This document shows, piece after piece, positions 1 through 7,695 of a stretch of DNA of 43,925 bases; the stretch's first letter is position 1; the number at the start of each line of letters is the position of its first letter. The position numbers and the translations under genes were made by a program. The stretch spans positions 1 to 43,925 of the IMG/VR virus record IMGVR_UViG_3300031658_003780, one strand, 5' to 3'. Origin of the DNA: a virus. The notes under the pieces are model-generated. The model worked only from the letters and a program-made list of their open reading frames with translations, ran no database searches and was not told the origin of the DNA.

Positions 1-521
1 CTTATACATAAGTCTTTAGTTTTTTGGTTATTAAATTTTATTATACCAACATTACAAGCTAATGCTCCATCATGTACATATTCTTTTATAGTATCTCCTA
101 TAGGATATTTTTTAAATATATTAAGCAGATAAATATAACCAATGTAGATAGCTCTTTTAGCATTTAAAGCATTTGCTCTTGTTTCTGGGTATTCAAATAT
201 AACGTCTTTGTCTCTGTATTCATCAAAAGGTAATTTAGATTTTAAAATTAAGTCTCCATCAATAGTAGCGCAATTAAGATCTTCTCTTTGATGAATGTAA
301 ATTTTTAAATCATCTGTAAGTACAAACTCTTCTTTTTCTACATTGAAAGAATTATCGTAATGTCCTTTGAGATATTTTAATGTATAGTCGCAACCGTATA
401 GCTTTATACCGTAGCCTAATTTCTTAGCCCTGATCATAGAAGCTTTGTAAAGCTGCAATACAGGATTAGGGTCTTTATACCCGCCCTCCATTTTAGTAGT
501 AAAGCTCCATATTAGTATCAT
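1..521 (-). CDS. Glycosyltransferase-like protein, C-terminus cut by window edge
   Basis: The reading frame is open from an ATG at 521 to the left edge (about 173 codons), so the C-terminus is missing. The start overlaps the stop of the sulfotransferase gene as ATGA (518-521), which fixes it. The protein begins MILIWSFTTK and contains ATIDGDLILKSKLPF followed later by CNVGIIKFNN. An acidic DGD stretch after a short hydrophobic strand, then a GxxxFN-like segment, is the pattern of GT-A-fold transferases of the DUF6734 kind. That assignment is by eye. It sits with a sulfotransferase and an SGNH hydrolase, so a role in glycan synthesis or decoration is inferred. No metal-site or acceptor evidence can be read from this fragment. 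Confidence 0.6.
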   Translation of the reverse strand, partial: MILIWSFTTKMEGGYKDPNPVLQLYKASMIRAKKLGYGIKLYGCDYTLKYLKGHYDNSFNVEKEEFVLTDDLKIYIHQREDLNCATIDGDLILKSKLPFDEYRDKDVIFEYPETRANALNAKRAIYIGYIYLLNIFKKYPIGDTIKEYVHDGALACNVGIIKFNNQKTKDLCI

Positions 522-1102
522 ATCATTGACCGTTTACCGTTGCGTAATCTTCTTGCTGGGTTTAATTCTGCTTTTGCTTTAGAAGTAAACTCTAATCCCA
601 TTTCTGAGAATTCATTTTTAGTATCTCCGTAAAATAAAGCTTCATAAGATGTAATAGGTACGTTAACAGATCTAGATAATTTTACTAGTATCTCTTTAAG
701 ACCCTTTAGTTCTTCTGTGTGTACTTCTGGTGAAGTAGTATAATCCTTATCTTCATAAGGTACCATTATTTCAATTCCGTTCTCATTGCAATATTTCAAT
801 CTAGCATAAGCAATAAGGTGATCATTAAAATCGAACCTGTCTATTAAAAGAGTTTTATCAAATAAAGATACTAACCTTTTCCAAAATCTAGCTCTCTTAA
901 TATCAGAAGTACAATCTAATGGGTACTGTTCTACAGTTAGCTTTATGTTATTATCTTTTTCTAATAAGTCTTCAATCATACTGATAGCATCGTTGCTATG
1001 CTCGAACCTATTATAGAATGGTTCACTAACGTATTTATCTGACACTGCTTTTATAAGGCTTGTTGTACCGGATCTAGGTACTCCTATAACTAATAATTTC
1101 AT
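518..1102 (-). CDS. Sulfotransferase-like protein
   Basis: This 194-residue protein starts MKLLVIGVPRSGTTSL. The GVPRSGTTSL segment (7-16) is the 5'-PSB loop that binds the 5'-phosphosulfate of PAPS in P-loop sulfotransferases. A conserved-looking DRFDFNDHLIAYA segment lies mid-protein. It is short for the family, where 250-300 residues is usual, so it is a compact member. Established for the family: transfer of sulfate from PAPS to a hydroxyl or amine of a glycan or small molecule. The start overlaps the preceding SGNH hydrolase gene by 4 nt, so the two are co-translated. An APS-kinase-like gene near 24.5 kb could supply PAPS, which is an inference. The substrate is unknown. Confidence 0.7.
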   Translation of the reverse strand: MKLLVIGVPRSGTTSLIKAVSDKYVSEPFYNRFEHSNDAISMIEDLLEKDNNIKLTVEQYPLDCTSDIKRARFWKRLVSLFDKTLLIDRFDFNDHLIAYARLKYCNENGIEIMVPYEDKDYTTSPEVHTEELKGLKEILVKLSRSVNVPITSYEALFYGDTKNEFSEMGLEFTSKAKAELNPARRLRNGKRSMI

Positions 1103-1791
1103 AATATTCTTTTTGGAATGAGAGTTGACATAAACTCTTTAGCTATAAAAAGATGTCCTTTTGCATTAGGGTGTAAGTCTTCTTCTGATATGTTAAGCTT
1201 ATTACTGTATATTATATCAACCCAACCAACTTTACCTTCATTAGATAGAGGTGTCCATAAATTTGTAGAAATAGTAGATGGTGATTCAGATACATTATCA
1301 TTAAACCTTGAATCGTTGTCTGTATTATTTAACGCTGTAAGGTTCCATAGTATAACTTTAGCTCCTATATTTTTATCTATAAAGTTAACTAAGTTAATTA
1401 TATTATTTATACATCTATCAGTTTCTACAATTTCCGGAAGGTACTGTGTATCGTAATACCACTGAATGCTTTTCTGTTCTTTAAATGTAAGTTTCTGCTT
1501 ATTACTGTCATCTACAGACAAAAAGAAATCTTGGTCGTTAAACCAAGACTTCCTGCTGTTTGCTCCTATCGGCAATCTTCCTTGACCTGATAGGTTAATA
1601 ATTATAATGTCATTGCTTGTGATTGACGGTAACTGTTCTATTATCGTATGAAGAATGTATAGATTAGTAGCTCCTGCTTTTGCAACGTTAAGTAACGGTT
1701 TGTTTAAAGTTCTTTCAATAATAGAAAACCATTGATTTTGGTGGTGATCCTTAATGATAGCAGAGAACGAGTCTCCAAAAACTTTTAACAT
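1099..1791 (-). CDS. SGNH/GDSL-family hydrolase
   Basis: The 230-residue protein has the family's block I at the very N-terminus (GDSF, residues 6-9, with the nucleophile Ser8). Near the C-terminus is DLHPNAKGH, with Asp205 and His207 in the catalytic DxxH-like position. NLSGQGRLP in the middle could be the Gly block. SGNH enzymes are esterases or acetylhydrolases that often act on acylated sugars. The gene overlaps the downstream sulfotransferase by 4 nt and forms a short glycan-related run with it and the glycosyltransferase-like gene. The leader AAATGTTATG before the start matches the start-site motif seen at many genes in this window. There is no signal peptide, so cytoplasmic or virion-associated action is likely. 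Confidence 0.7.
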   Translation of the reverse strand: MLKVFGDSFSAIIKDHHQNQWFSIIERTLNKPLLNVAKAGATNLYILHTIIEQLPSITSNDIIIINLSGQGRLPIGANSRKSWFNDQDFFLSVDDSNKQKLTFKEQKSIQWYYDTQYLPEIVETDRCINNIINLVNFIDKNIGAKVILWNLTALNNTDNDSRFNDNVSESPSTISTNLWTPLSNEGKVGWVDIIYSNKLNISEEDLHPNAKGHLFIAKEFMSTLIPKRIL

Positions 1792-1818
1792 AACATTTAC
1801 AATAAAATTAGTACTCCT

Positions 1819-1977
1819 TTATGAACTGTGCTTTACTACGATCTGGCTTAGCAATGCTTCAACCGTATTACGGATTGTCGATTGCTCTGCTTCAGTAGCA
1901 GGTACAAATGTTCTAATGTCATTAGTATCTTTTCTTTTATATACTAGTGCTTCTACTTGTGCTTTAGTTAATGCCAT
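1819..1977 (-). CDS. Small hypothetical protein (52 aa)
   Basis: A 52-codon frame starts MALTKAQVEALVYKRKD and ends SQIVVKHSS before a TAA at 1819. It fills the gap between the virion protein (2044-3450) and the SGNH hydrolase (start 1791), and no other frame on either strand explains the gap better. The composition is soluble and predicted helical. The function is not recognised. The short size and position directly downstream of a virion gene suggest a small accessory phage protein. Confidence 0.6.
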   Translation of the reverse strand: MALTKAQVEALVYKRKDTNDIRTFVPATEAEQSTIRNTVEALLSQIVVKHSS

Positions 1978-2043
1978 ATTATTCTATTTGTTAATTATAG
2001 GTCTTGTAAAAAACCTCTTAAAATATCTCATTTTTGTTAAATT

Positions 2044-3450
2044 CTAAATAAATCCATAACCTTTTGCGTTGTGAGTTACGAATGCAAAAGATTGATCTCC
2101 AACCAATAAGTTATCTACTGACTCTACATCTGCTGTAAAGAAGCTACCTGTTGCTACAGATAACTGTAACAGTTCAGATTTTACAATAGGGATTTTAGAT
2201 CCATCTAGAGCTATAAGTGAGTGATAATCTTGATTGATTTCAAATACAGGTGTATACCTAGTTACTCCAACTTCAGTAGATTCATAATTGTGGGCTAATA
2301 CTGCTGTACTACCTCCAATGTAGAAATCTGTATCTGCTGTTTCTATTCTATACAATTCACCGCTAAGGTTTTTACTAGTAAATACTGCAGTTTGTACTAC
2401 TGAAGATGTAACTGCTGTTCCTTCTGGCCATTGAGAACCTGTCATATTCCATGATAAGTAAACATCTGGTATATCTGTATCAGGTAAACCTGGTACATAA
2501 AAGGTTTTAAGGGTCTGTCCAACTCTAATGTCGTGAATACCTACTGCTTCTTCTGCTGCAGATGCTGAAGTATATGTTTCGTTTTCAAACATTCCGTCTT
2601 TAACATCTTTTGTTTTCCATGTAGAAGTAGAATACTCCATTCTGTGTTTAATTCCAAACTTCCAGTTAGATGTTCCATCCCAGTCTAGTCCAGCTGCTGA
2701 AGGTATATCAAATTTAGCTTGTGAAGTAATGGTACCTAAATCTATATAATTTAATCCACCACCATATGCGATTCCGTAGTTTCTATAAGACTTCATTATA
2801 CCTGCTGCAATATCATCAGCATGTGTTTCGTAGCTAGTCATATAATAACTACCTGTTAATTCACTTTTTGCTGTATCCCAGTCTCCTACTTTTCCAAATT
2901 CAATAGGTCCGAATACATCCATCTTAGGTTTGTAAACTACATCTGGAATATTAGCTGCATTTGAGGAACTTACTAACGTAGATGTTACAATTCCTTCGTC
3001 TACTGAGTAGAACGGTACGGCTAATGAACCAGATCCATTCTCTTCAAAAAGAGCTAAAGGATTGATTGCTGACGCTGCATAGTAAGAATCTAAGATTGCA
3101 TTCTCATCATATGCTAAACGTAAAATAAATTTGTTTGCTGCATCTTCTACTGCTGTAGGAAATGAATTGTGTAGATTCTCGTTTTGTAAAGTTATAGTTG
3201 TTATACCTGAACATCCTGCTGCTACTTTGCTTTTTATATCTTGTACAGCTGCTAAGTGAAGTTCTGCTTTGTATATAATATGTAATGTATTAAAGCCTGC
3301 ATCTGCATTTAAGAAGCTTACTAAAGCTTGCCAATCTGCATCATGTCTTAAGAAGTTACCGTATAACACGGTATCAGTGTTCATTTCAAGAAATTTTAAG
3401 TCGCCATTTCTATCTTTGACAAAATCGTTTGATATTAGTGTTCCTTTCAT
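2044..3450 (-). CDS. Virion structural protein with ATP-grasp-like N-terminus and Hint-like C-terminus
   Basis: The protein has 468 residues. Residues 20-26 (FLEMNTD) and 107-122 (a KFILRLAYDENAILDS segment) match a family I remember from T4-like marine phages, whose members carry an ATP-grasp-like front end. Around residues 300-320 is GIHDIRVGQTLK, the kind of 'xxDIxVGD' turn seen in Hint modules. The end runs ADVESVDNLLVGD and FVTHNAKGYGFI, with His460-Asn461 in the place of a Hint/intein C-terminal HN. No catalytic Cys precedes the Hint-like part, so splicing or self-cleavage is doubtful. A TATTTATT-type element lies upstream. Virion location is inferred from the family and from Thr/Ser/Gly-rich beta composition. 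Confidence 0.55.
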   Translation of the reverse strand: MKGTLISNDFVKDRNGDLKFLEMNTDTVLYGNFLRHDADWQALVSFLNADAGFNTLHIIYKAELHLAAVQDIKSKVAAGCSGITTITLQNENLHNSFPTAVEDAANKFILRLAYDENAILDSYYAASAINPLALFEENGSGSLAVPFYSVDEGIVTSTLVSSSNAANIPDVVYKPKMDVFGPIEFGKVGDWDTAKSELTGSYYMTSYETHADDIAAGIMKSYRNYGIAYGGGLNYIDLGTITSQAKFDIPSAAGLDWDGTSNWKFGIKHRMEYSTSTWKTKDVKDGMFENETYTSASAAEEAVGIHDIRVGQTLKTFYVPGLPDTDIPDVYLSWNMTGSQWPEGTAVTSSVVQTAVFTSKNLSGELYRIETADTDFYIGGSTAVLAHNYESTEVGVTRYTPVFEINQDYHSLIALDGSKIPIVKSELLQLSVATGSFFTADVESVDNLLVGDQSFAFVTHNAKGYGFI

Positions 3451-3510
3451 AATTTGTTTTATTGTAAATCTACGTTATTAATAAATATCACGTTTTAACC
3501 AATTCCATTG

Positions 3511-3741
3511 TCAATTTAGCAGTTCATCACAAGCAACTTGTAAACCCAGTAGTAAGGAGGCTCCTCCAAACATTTTTTGTACCTCCGTGGCACGAATTTG
3601 CACTGCTGCTAATTTATTTTGTTTAGCTGCTTCGGCTAATAATCCCATAATCTTATCATCACGGTCTTTCAGGGGTATCCTCTTAGGATCTATCTTCCCT
3701 TGTTCTACTAGTTCCTGATATTTTTTTATTGAATCTGACAT
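3511..3741 (-). CDS. Small hypothetical protein (76 aa)
   Basis: The protein starts MSDSIKKYQELVEQGKIDP and ends LQVACDELLN. It is charged and mostly helical, with no membrane segment or metal motif. The leader AAATGTTATG before the ATG is the same start-site motif used at the SGNH hydrolase and others, which supports the start. The upstream region holds TCTATATATTAA, a weak match to the TCGTATATT promoter-like motif. It stands alone, with no overlap with its neighbours. The function is not recognised. Confidence 0.6.
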   Translation of the reverse strand: MSDSIKKYQELVEQGKIDPKRIPLKDRDDKIMGLLAEAAKQNKLAAVQIRATEVQKMFGGASLLLGLQVACDELLN

Positions 3742-3877
3742 AACATTTATTTTTAATTAACTCGGTTAATATATAGATTAATAAGCCCGTAGGATTATTT
3801 GATATTTTTAGTCTAGTGCGTACTCTTAATGCCTTCATTAGTCTTCATCCTGCCAATTATTACGCTTATGCTTTGGC

Positions 3878-4147
3878 TTACGCCTGTAAAGACTTTCGTC
3901 CCCGTGGTTCTTTTGAATCATCTTTCGTCTTATCAACTGGCTCAACTCTCGTTGCCCGTACTGCTCGTCCCCGACCAGGTTCTTCTTCTTCTTTTTCATT
4001 CCAACTATCTTCGAAATAAATAAATTGCGGTTCCATACTTGTATAAATATAAGAACCTTTTGGTTCCGATGCAACTAAAGCACCATGTTTAATGTAATTA
4101 ATATATGCCCATATTTGAGCTATAAGTAGTAAAAACACGCCCCCCAA
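3878..4147 (-). CDS. Small membrane-anchored protein (about 89 aa)
   Basis: The frame encodes an N-terminal hydrophobic helix (GVFLLLIAQIWAYINY) followed by a polar, acidic then mixed-charge tail (WNEKEEEEPGRGRAVRA), as in single-span inner-membrane proteins. No ATG is available: the start shown is TTG at 4145-4147, and GTG three codons later is an alternative. The frame is open upstream as far as the TAA of the histone-like gene and is in frame with it. A second frame on the same strand (3838-4074, start MHRNQKV, end NNWQDED) overlaps most of it. The frame chosen here has third positions more like the rest of the genome. The base composition is more GC-rich than the neighbours. Function unknown. 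Confidence 0.4.
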   Translation of the reverse strand: MGGVFLLLIAQIWAYINYIKHGALVASEPKGSYIYTSMEPQFIYFEDSWNEKEEEEPGRGRAVRATRVEPVDKTKDDSKEPRGRKSLQA

Positions 4148-4176
4148 TGAAGGAGGGGTGAATTTAATTCGCGCGT

Positions 4177-4191
4177 GTCGACTTCGTCGAC
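4177..4191. repeat. Perfect inverted repeat in a GC-rich patch
   Basis: GTCGAC TTC GTCGAC is a 6-bp perfect stem with a 3-nt loop. It lies in a GC-rich patch (about 4148-4222) between the histone-like gene and the membrane protein frame, in an otherwise AT-rich region. There is no T-tract, so it is not a standard terminator. Confidence 0.6.
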
Positions 4192-4222
4192 GAGAGAGTA
4201 ATGCTCCCCCGCCGCCTCCATC

Positions 4223-4393
4223 TTACTTGCTTTCCGAAACAGATGCTGCCCTGTAGTCAGTGATTAATTTCTTAATCTCTCCTGCTGCTTTTCTTGCTCT
4301 CTGTTGCGATGCCTTAGTAGAACCACTGTTCTCTTCAGCTAATGTATTGAAGTGACCTTCAATAACTTCGAATAATTCTTGCTTACTTGCCAT
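4223..4393 (-). CDS. Histone H1-like (Hc1-type) DNA-binding protein
   Basis: A 56-residue frame starts MASKQELFEVIEGHFNTLAE and continues with KASQQRARKAAGEIKKL, then ends VSESK. Length, Ala/Lys/Arg content and the pattern 'hExhEaHF...ARKAxxEIKKL' match the small Hc1/histone H1-like proteins common in Bacteroidota. Those proteins bind DNA non-specifically and contribute to nucleoid packing. In a phage it could help package or organise DNA, or mimic a host nucleoid protein; this is inference. It directly follows the NAD synthetase gene (stop at 4396), leaving 2 nt between them. Confidence 0.75.
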   Translation of the reverse strand: MASKQELFEVIEGHFNTLAEENSGSTKASQQRARKAAGEIKKLITDYRAASVSESK

Positions 4394-4395
4394 AA

Positions 4396-5136
4396 TTAAT
4401 TTGATTTAGTGTTTTGACATACGGGTATTGCTACCATCTTATGTCGGTTATTAAAATTAAAACTATAAAAGATTTTTAAGACTTCTTTTTGTCTTTTGTT
4501 TAGCTTACGTTTATCTCCGCCAAAAGTCATTGCCCATTCTAATTCATCATATGTAGCACCTATTTGGTCTTCGTCTGTTCTACCGTCTTCCCATAAGCCA
4601 TCTGTAGGCTGAGCGTTGATGATTTCTAAGAGAATACCTAATTCACAAGCTGCTTCCTTTACTTCTGATTTCATTAGATCAGCAATTGGACTAATATCAA
4701 CTCCTCCATCACCGTATTTGGTGAAGAATCCAATACCAAAGTCCTCTACCTTATTACCGGTACCAACTACTAAGGCGTTAACCTTAGCAGCGGTGTGGTA
4801 AAGAGTCATCATTCTTAGCCTAGCAGCAGAGTTTGCCGATGCTAAAGCGTCCGGTTCCATGAATAGACCTTCAAAGCTTTTAAATGTATCCGTTAAATCA
4901 AATTCTAACGGTGTTACATTCTCATACTTATTGTCTAACCATTCCATATGATCGTCTGCTAAATCCGACGTACCATTAATTGGAAGAGAAACTACATAGG
5001 TTGGTATACCTGTCTCAGCACATAGCGTTGATGTTACTGCTGAATCTATTCCTCCTGAGATTCCAATTACGAAGCCTTTTTCTTGAGCACCTTTGCTATA
5101 CTCCTTTAGCCAATTTATGATGAATTTATATTTCAT
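4396..5136 (-). CDS. nadE: NAD+ synthetase (ammonia-dependent type)
   Basis: The 246-residue protein carries the N-type ATP-pyrophosphatase P-loop GISGGIDSA (25-33). It also has VVGTGNKVEDFGIGFFTKYGD, the deamido-NAD/ATP site typical of NadE, and ISPIADLMKSEV. No glutaminase domain is fused, so ammonia is the expected nitrogen donor. It converts deamido-NAD (NaAD) to NAD+ with ATP in the cytoplasm. The length fits the short NadE form. It starts 2 nt after the GroEL stop, so it is probably on the same transcript as groES-groEL. A phage NadE may sustain NAD+ during infection or counter NAD-depleting defences; this is inference. Confidence 0.95.
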   Translation of the reverse strand: MKYKFIINWLKEYSKGAQEKGFVIGISGGIDSAVTSTLCAETGIPTYVVSLPINGTSDLADDHMEWLDNKYENVTPLEFDLTDTFKSFEGLFMEPDALASANSAARLRMMTLYHTAAKVNALVVGTGNKVEDFGIGFFTKYGDGGVDISPIADLMKSEVKEAACELGILLEIINAQPTDGLWEDGRTDEDQIGATYDELEWAMTFGGDKRKLNKRQKEVLKIFYSFNFNNRHKMVAIPVCQNTKSN

Positions 5137-5137
5137 A

Positions 5138-6799
5138 TTATCCCATTAACATTGCTGGATCGATTCCTCCTGGCATACCTGCTGGTTCACCGTCTTTTGG
5201 TGGATCGATTGATACAACTGCTTCCGTCGTTAACATTGTAGCTGCAACTGATGCTGCATTTTCTAATGCTAATCGTGTAACTTTAGTAGGGTCAATAATA
5301 CCTGCTTTTAACATATCAGTATACTCTTCGAATCTACTATTATAACCGTACCATTGGTTCTTCTTACCTTCTACTACTTCTTTGATCTCTGCAACTTTCT
5401 CTGGTTCTACGCCTGCATTCCATAAGATCTGAGTAAATGGTGTTGTAAGTGCTTCGGTTAGAATATCTAATCCTATCAATTCACTCACAGTAAAGTCTTT
5501 AAACTTTCCTTTTCCTCGTTGCTTAGTTAAGTCTAAAGCAGAGTTCAATAAAGCGATTCCACCTCCAGGTAGTATACCTTCTTCTAATGCTGCTTTTGTA
5601 GCATGTAAAGCATCGTCTACTCTATCTTTCTTCTCCTTCATTTCGATTTCAGTATGACCTCCTACGTGAACTACTGCTACTCCTCCGATAAACTTAGCTA
5701 ATCTAGCTTGTAAGTTTTCAATTTCGAATGGTGAATTTGCTTCATCAATTTGAGTTTTAATCTCTTCAACTCTTGCTGTAATAGCTGCATCTTCTCCTTT
5801 AGCATCAATAATCGTAGTAATATCTTTACTAACTGTAACCTTTCCGGCTTTACCTAACCATTTAGGATCAAATCTATCTAATCGCATTCCTTTTTCACTA
5901 GAGATTACTTGTGCTCCAGTCATAATAGCAATATCTTCTAAGATAGCTTTCTTACGATCACCAAAATCAGGGGCTTTAACAGCTACTGCTGGTAATATAC
6001 CTCTCATCTTGTTTACTACTAAGGTAGACAGTGCCTCTCCATCAAGATCATCTGCAATTAGTAATAGTGATTTGTTCTGTACTTGTACTGCTTCTAAGAC
6101 GGGTAATAACTCTTTAATACTACTCAACCTCTTATCTACAATTAGTACATACGGTGATTGAAGAACAGCTGTCATTGATGGATTGTCTGTTACGAAGTAT
6201 GGAGACTTATAACCACGATTAAATTGCATTCCTTCTACTGTTTCTAGATAGGTTTCTCCAGTTTTAGATTCTTCGATTGTAACAACTCCATCACGGCCAA
6301 CTTTTTCCATTGATGTTGCAATTAACTCACCAACTTCTTTATCGCTATTCGCTGATATAGTAGCTACTTGTTTTAACTGCTCTTCATCCGTAATATCTTT
6401 AGATAGATTTTCTAAATACTCTACAATTACTTTTGTACCTTTTAGAATACCTCTCTGTACTTCAACTGCATTATAGTCTCCGATAGTACCTAGTCCTTTA
6501 TTATAAAGCTCTCTAGCTAATAATGTTGACGTAGTTGTACCATCTCCAGCTTGTTCTGCAGTTTTAATAGATGCTTGCTTAACTAGCTGAGCTCCTATAT
6601 TTTCTAACTTATCTTCTAAGTCTATTGATTTAGCTACTGTAACTCCATCTTTAGTAGACTGTGGGTTACCCATTGCACTTTCAATAATAACATTACGTCC
6701 TGATGGTCCTAATGTGCTTATAACTGCTTGAGCTAACTTCTCAATTCCATCGCTAAGACCTTGTCTTGCTGCATGGTTAAATGTAATACTTTTACTCAT
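5138..6799 (-). CDS. groEL: Chaperonin GroEL (60 kDa)
   Basis: The 553-residue, full-length chaperonin has the nucleotide-binding [10 protein letters not shown] segment near residue 31, [13 protein letters not shown] near 88, and [13 protein letters not shown] in the second equatorial part. The C-terminal tail is [13 protein letters not shown], shorter and less repetitive than the GGM repeats of many hosts. It forms the ATP-driven folding chamber with GroES. groES lies directly upstream and overlaps by 8 nt, giving the standard operon order. Phage GroEL is known in some large phages. The expected clients are phage capsid or tail proteins, which is inference. Confidence 0.97.
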   Translation of the reverse strand: MSKSITFNHAARQGLSDGIEKLAQAVISTLGPSGRNVIIESAMGNPQSTKDGVTVAKSIDLEDKLENIGAQLVKQASIKTAEQAGDGTTTSTLLARELYNKGLGTIGDYNAVEVQRGILKGTKVIVEYLENLSKDITDEEQLKQVATISANSDKEVGELIATSMEKVGRDGVVTIEESKTGETYLETVEGMQFNRGYKSPYFVTDNPSMTAVLQSPYVLIVDKRLSSIKELLPVLEAVQVQNKSLLLIADDLDGEALSTLVVNKMRGILPAVAVKAPDFGDRKKAILEDIAIMTGAQVISSEKGMRLDRFDPKWLGKAGKVTVSKDITTIIDAKGEDAAITARVEEIKTQIDEANSPFEIENLQARLAKFIGGVAVVHVGGHTEIEMKEKKDRVDDALHATKAALEEGILPGGGIALLNSALDLTKQRGKGKFKDFTVSELIGLDILTEALTTPFTQILWNAGVEPEKVAEIKEVVEGKKNQWYGYNSRFEEYTDMLKAGIIDPTKVTRLALENAASVAATMLTTEAVVSIDPPKDGEPAGMPGGIDPAMLMG

Positions 6800-7112
6800 T
6801 GTCTTCTTTTTCTTTTACAACCGCTAGTATTTCTCTATCTTGAGCTAAATAGTATTCTTCTCCTTCAAAGTCAATACGTAAAGTACCAATTTTAGGAACC
6901 AATACCACATCGCCTGCTTTACATGAACGTACTGTGATTAATTTACTTGGATCTAATTCGGACTGACGTCCAGGACCTACTGCTAGTACAGTGCCCATTT
7001 CCGGTTTTTCTTTTCCTAAATCTGGAATTACTAAGTTTCCATACATTTGTTCGCCTTCATCTATAGGCTTGATAAGAATCCGATCATTAGTCGGAGATAA
7101 CTGTTTTGTCAT
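6792..7112 (-). CDS. groES: Co-chaperonin GroES
   Basis: The 106-residue protein starts LSPTNDRILIKPIDEGEQ with the mobile-loop region around MYGNLVIPD. It has the core GTVLAVGPGR and ends in a beta barrel (GDVVLVPKIGTLRIDFEGEEYYLA). It caps the GroEL ring. The TCGTATATT motif lies 22 nt upstream of the leader AAATAAAGTTATATG, so groES begins a transcription unit. It overlaps groEL by 8 nt. The length is slightly above the usual 95-100 residues. Confidence 0.95.
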   Translation of the reverse strand: MTKQLSPTNDRILIKPIDEGEQMYGNLVIPDLGKEKPEMGTVLAVGPGRQSELDPSKLITVRSCKAGDVVLVPKIGTLRIDFEGEEYYLAQDREILAVVKEKEDNE

Positions 7113-7134
7113 ATAACTTTATTTGTTAATTATT

Positions 7135-7143
7135 AATATACGA
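7135..7143 (-). promoter_or_regulatory. TCGTATATT promoter-like motif before groES
   Basis: The minus strand reads AATTAATCGTATATTAATAATTAA, followed by the start motif and groES ATG at 7112. The same 9-mer, or a one-base variant, recurs at other unit starts. It lies just downstream of the hairpin that follows hsp20, as expected for a terminator-promoter junction. Confidence 0.55.
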
Positions 7144-7149
7144 TTAATT

Positions 7150-7177
7150 TATAAAAGAAACAACCCTAGAGCGGGTT
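7150..7177 (-). terminator. Hairpin terminator after hsp20
   Basis: On the minus strand AACCC GCTCTA GGGTT forms a perfect 5-bp stem (7162-7166 with 7173-7177), followed by the T-rich GTTTCTTTTAT. It begins 3 nt after the hsp20 stop codon. The short stem makes it a weak or partial terminator. Confidence 0.6.
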
Positions 7178-7180
7178 AAT

Positions 7181-7594
7181 TTAGCTAATTTTCAAAGTTT
7201 TTGATTCTTTTCCTTTAGCATACGGTATTGTAACTTGCAATAAGCCATTTATAAACTCAGCTTTTGCTTTTTGTAGATCAAATCTACTGTCTATCTTCCA
7301 ACCTAAGTTAAATGATCGTTTGGCTATACCTTTATGTATATAGTCAGTTGCTTCACCTTCTAAGGTTGGTTTGTTGTAATTGATTTTAATAATATTACCC
7401 TCAATTAAGATTTCGATATCTTCTTTTGGAATTCCGGTACAGGCTATATCTAAGCCAAGGCCGTTTTCTACTTCGTAAATATCTACTGGGTGGGGTAATT
7501 TTGACTCTTCTAACGTTTGGTAGTTGTGAGTCTTTTGCAAAAAATTGCGGACTAAAATGTCGAACGGATTACGTTCTTGAAAAATGTTACTCAT
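7181..7594 (-). CDS. Small heat-shock protein (Hsp20/alpha-crystallin family)
   Basis: The 137-residue protein has a short N-terminal arm (NPFDILVRNFLQ), then an alpha-crystallin domain from about residue 35 (VDIYEVENGLGLDIACTGI). The IEILIEGNIIKINY strand pair and the FNGLLQVTIP-like ending (INGLLQVTIPYAKG) follow. It is an ATP-independent holdase that prevents aggregation. It is encoded upstream of groES/groEL but separated by a hairpin and a new promoter-like motif, so it is a neighbouring unit rather than the same one. The roughly 100-nt leader contains short inverted repeats (GGAG/CTCC); a thermosensor role cannot be claimed from that. Confidence 0.9.
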   Translation of the reverse strand: MSNIFQERNPFDILVRNFLQKTHNYQTLEESKLPHPVDIYEVENGLGLDIACTGIPKEDIEILIEGNIIKINYNKPTLEGEATDYIHKGIAKRSFNLGWKIDSRFDLQKAKAEFINGLLQVTIPYAKGKESKTLKIS

Positions 7595-7695
7595 AATGAT
7601 ATAAAATTGTGGAGTCCTAAGATCTCCGGTTAATAAAAATAAAAATTGCTCTAGGGTCGATCTTTATTCTTTAAATAAATAGGTTTAATTTAAGT

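Noticed and set aside
3838-4074. 78-codon frame (MHRNQKV...NNWQDED) as the main gene of this interval
   Set aside because: Its third codon positions in the overlap are G/C-rich, unlike the genome, and the alternative frame has a membrane segment. It is kept only as a possible overlapping gene.
3838-4147. Rz/Rz1-like nested spanin pair
   Set aside because: Nested frames and an N-terminal membrane helix suggested it, but neither frame has a lipobox Cys, and no endolysin or holin is nearby.
7595-7695. RNA thermometer in the hsp20 leader
   Set aside because: GGAG/CTCC pairing is possible, but the purine run is about 20 nt from the ATG and this genome does not use Shine-Dalgarno starts.
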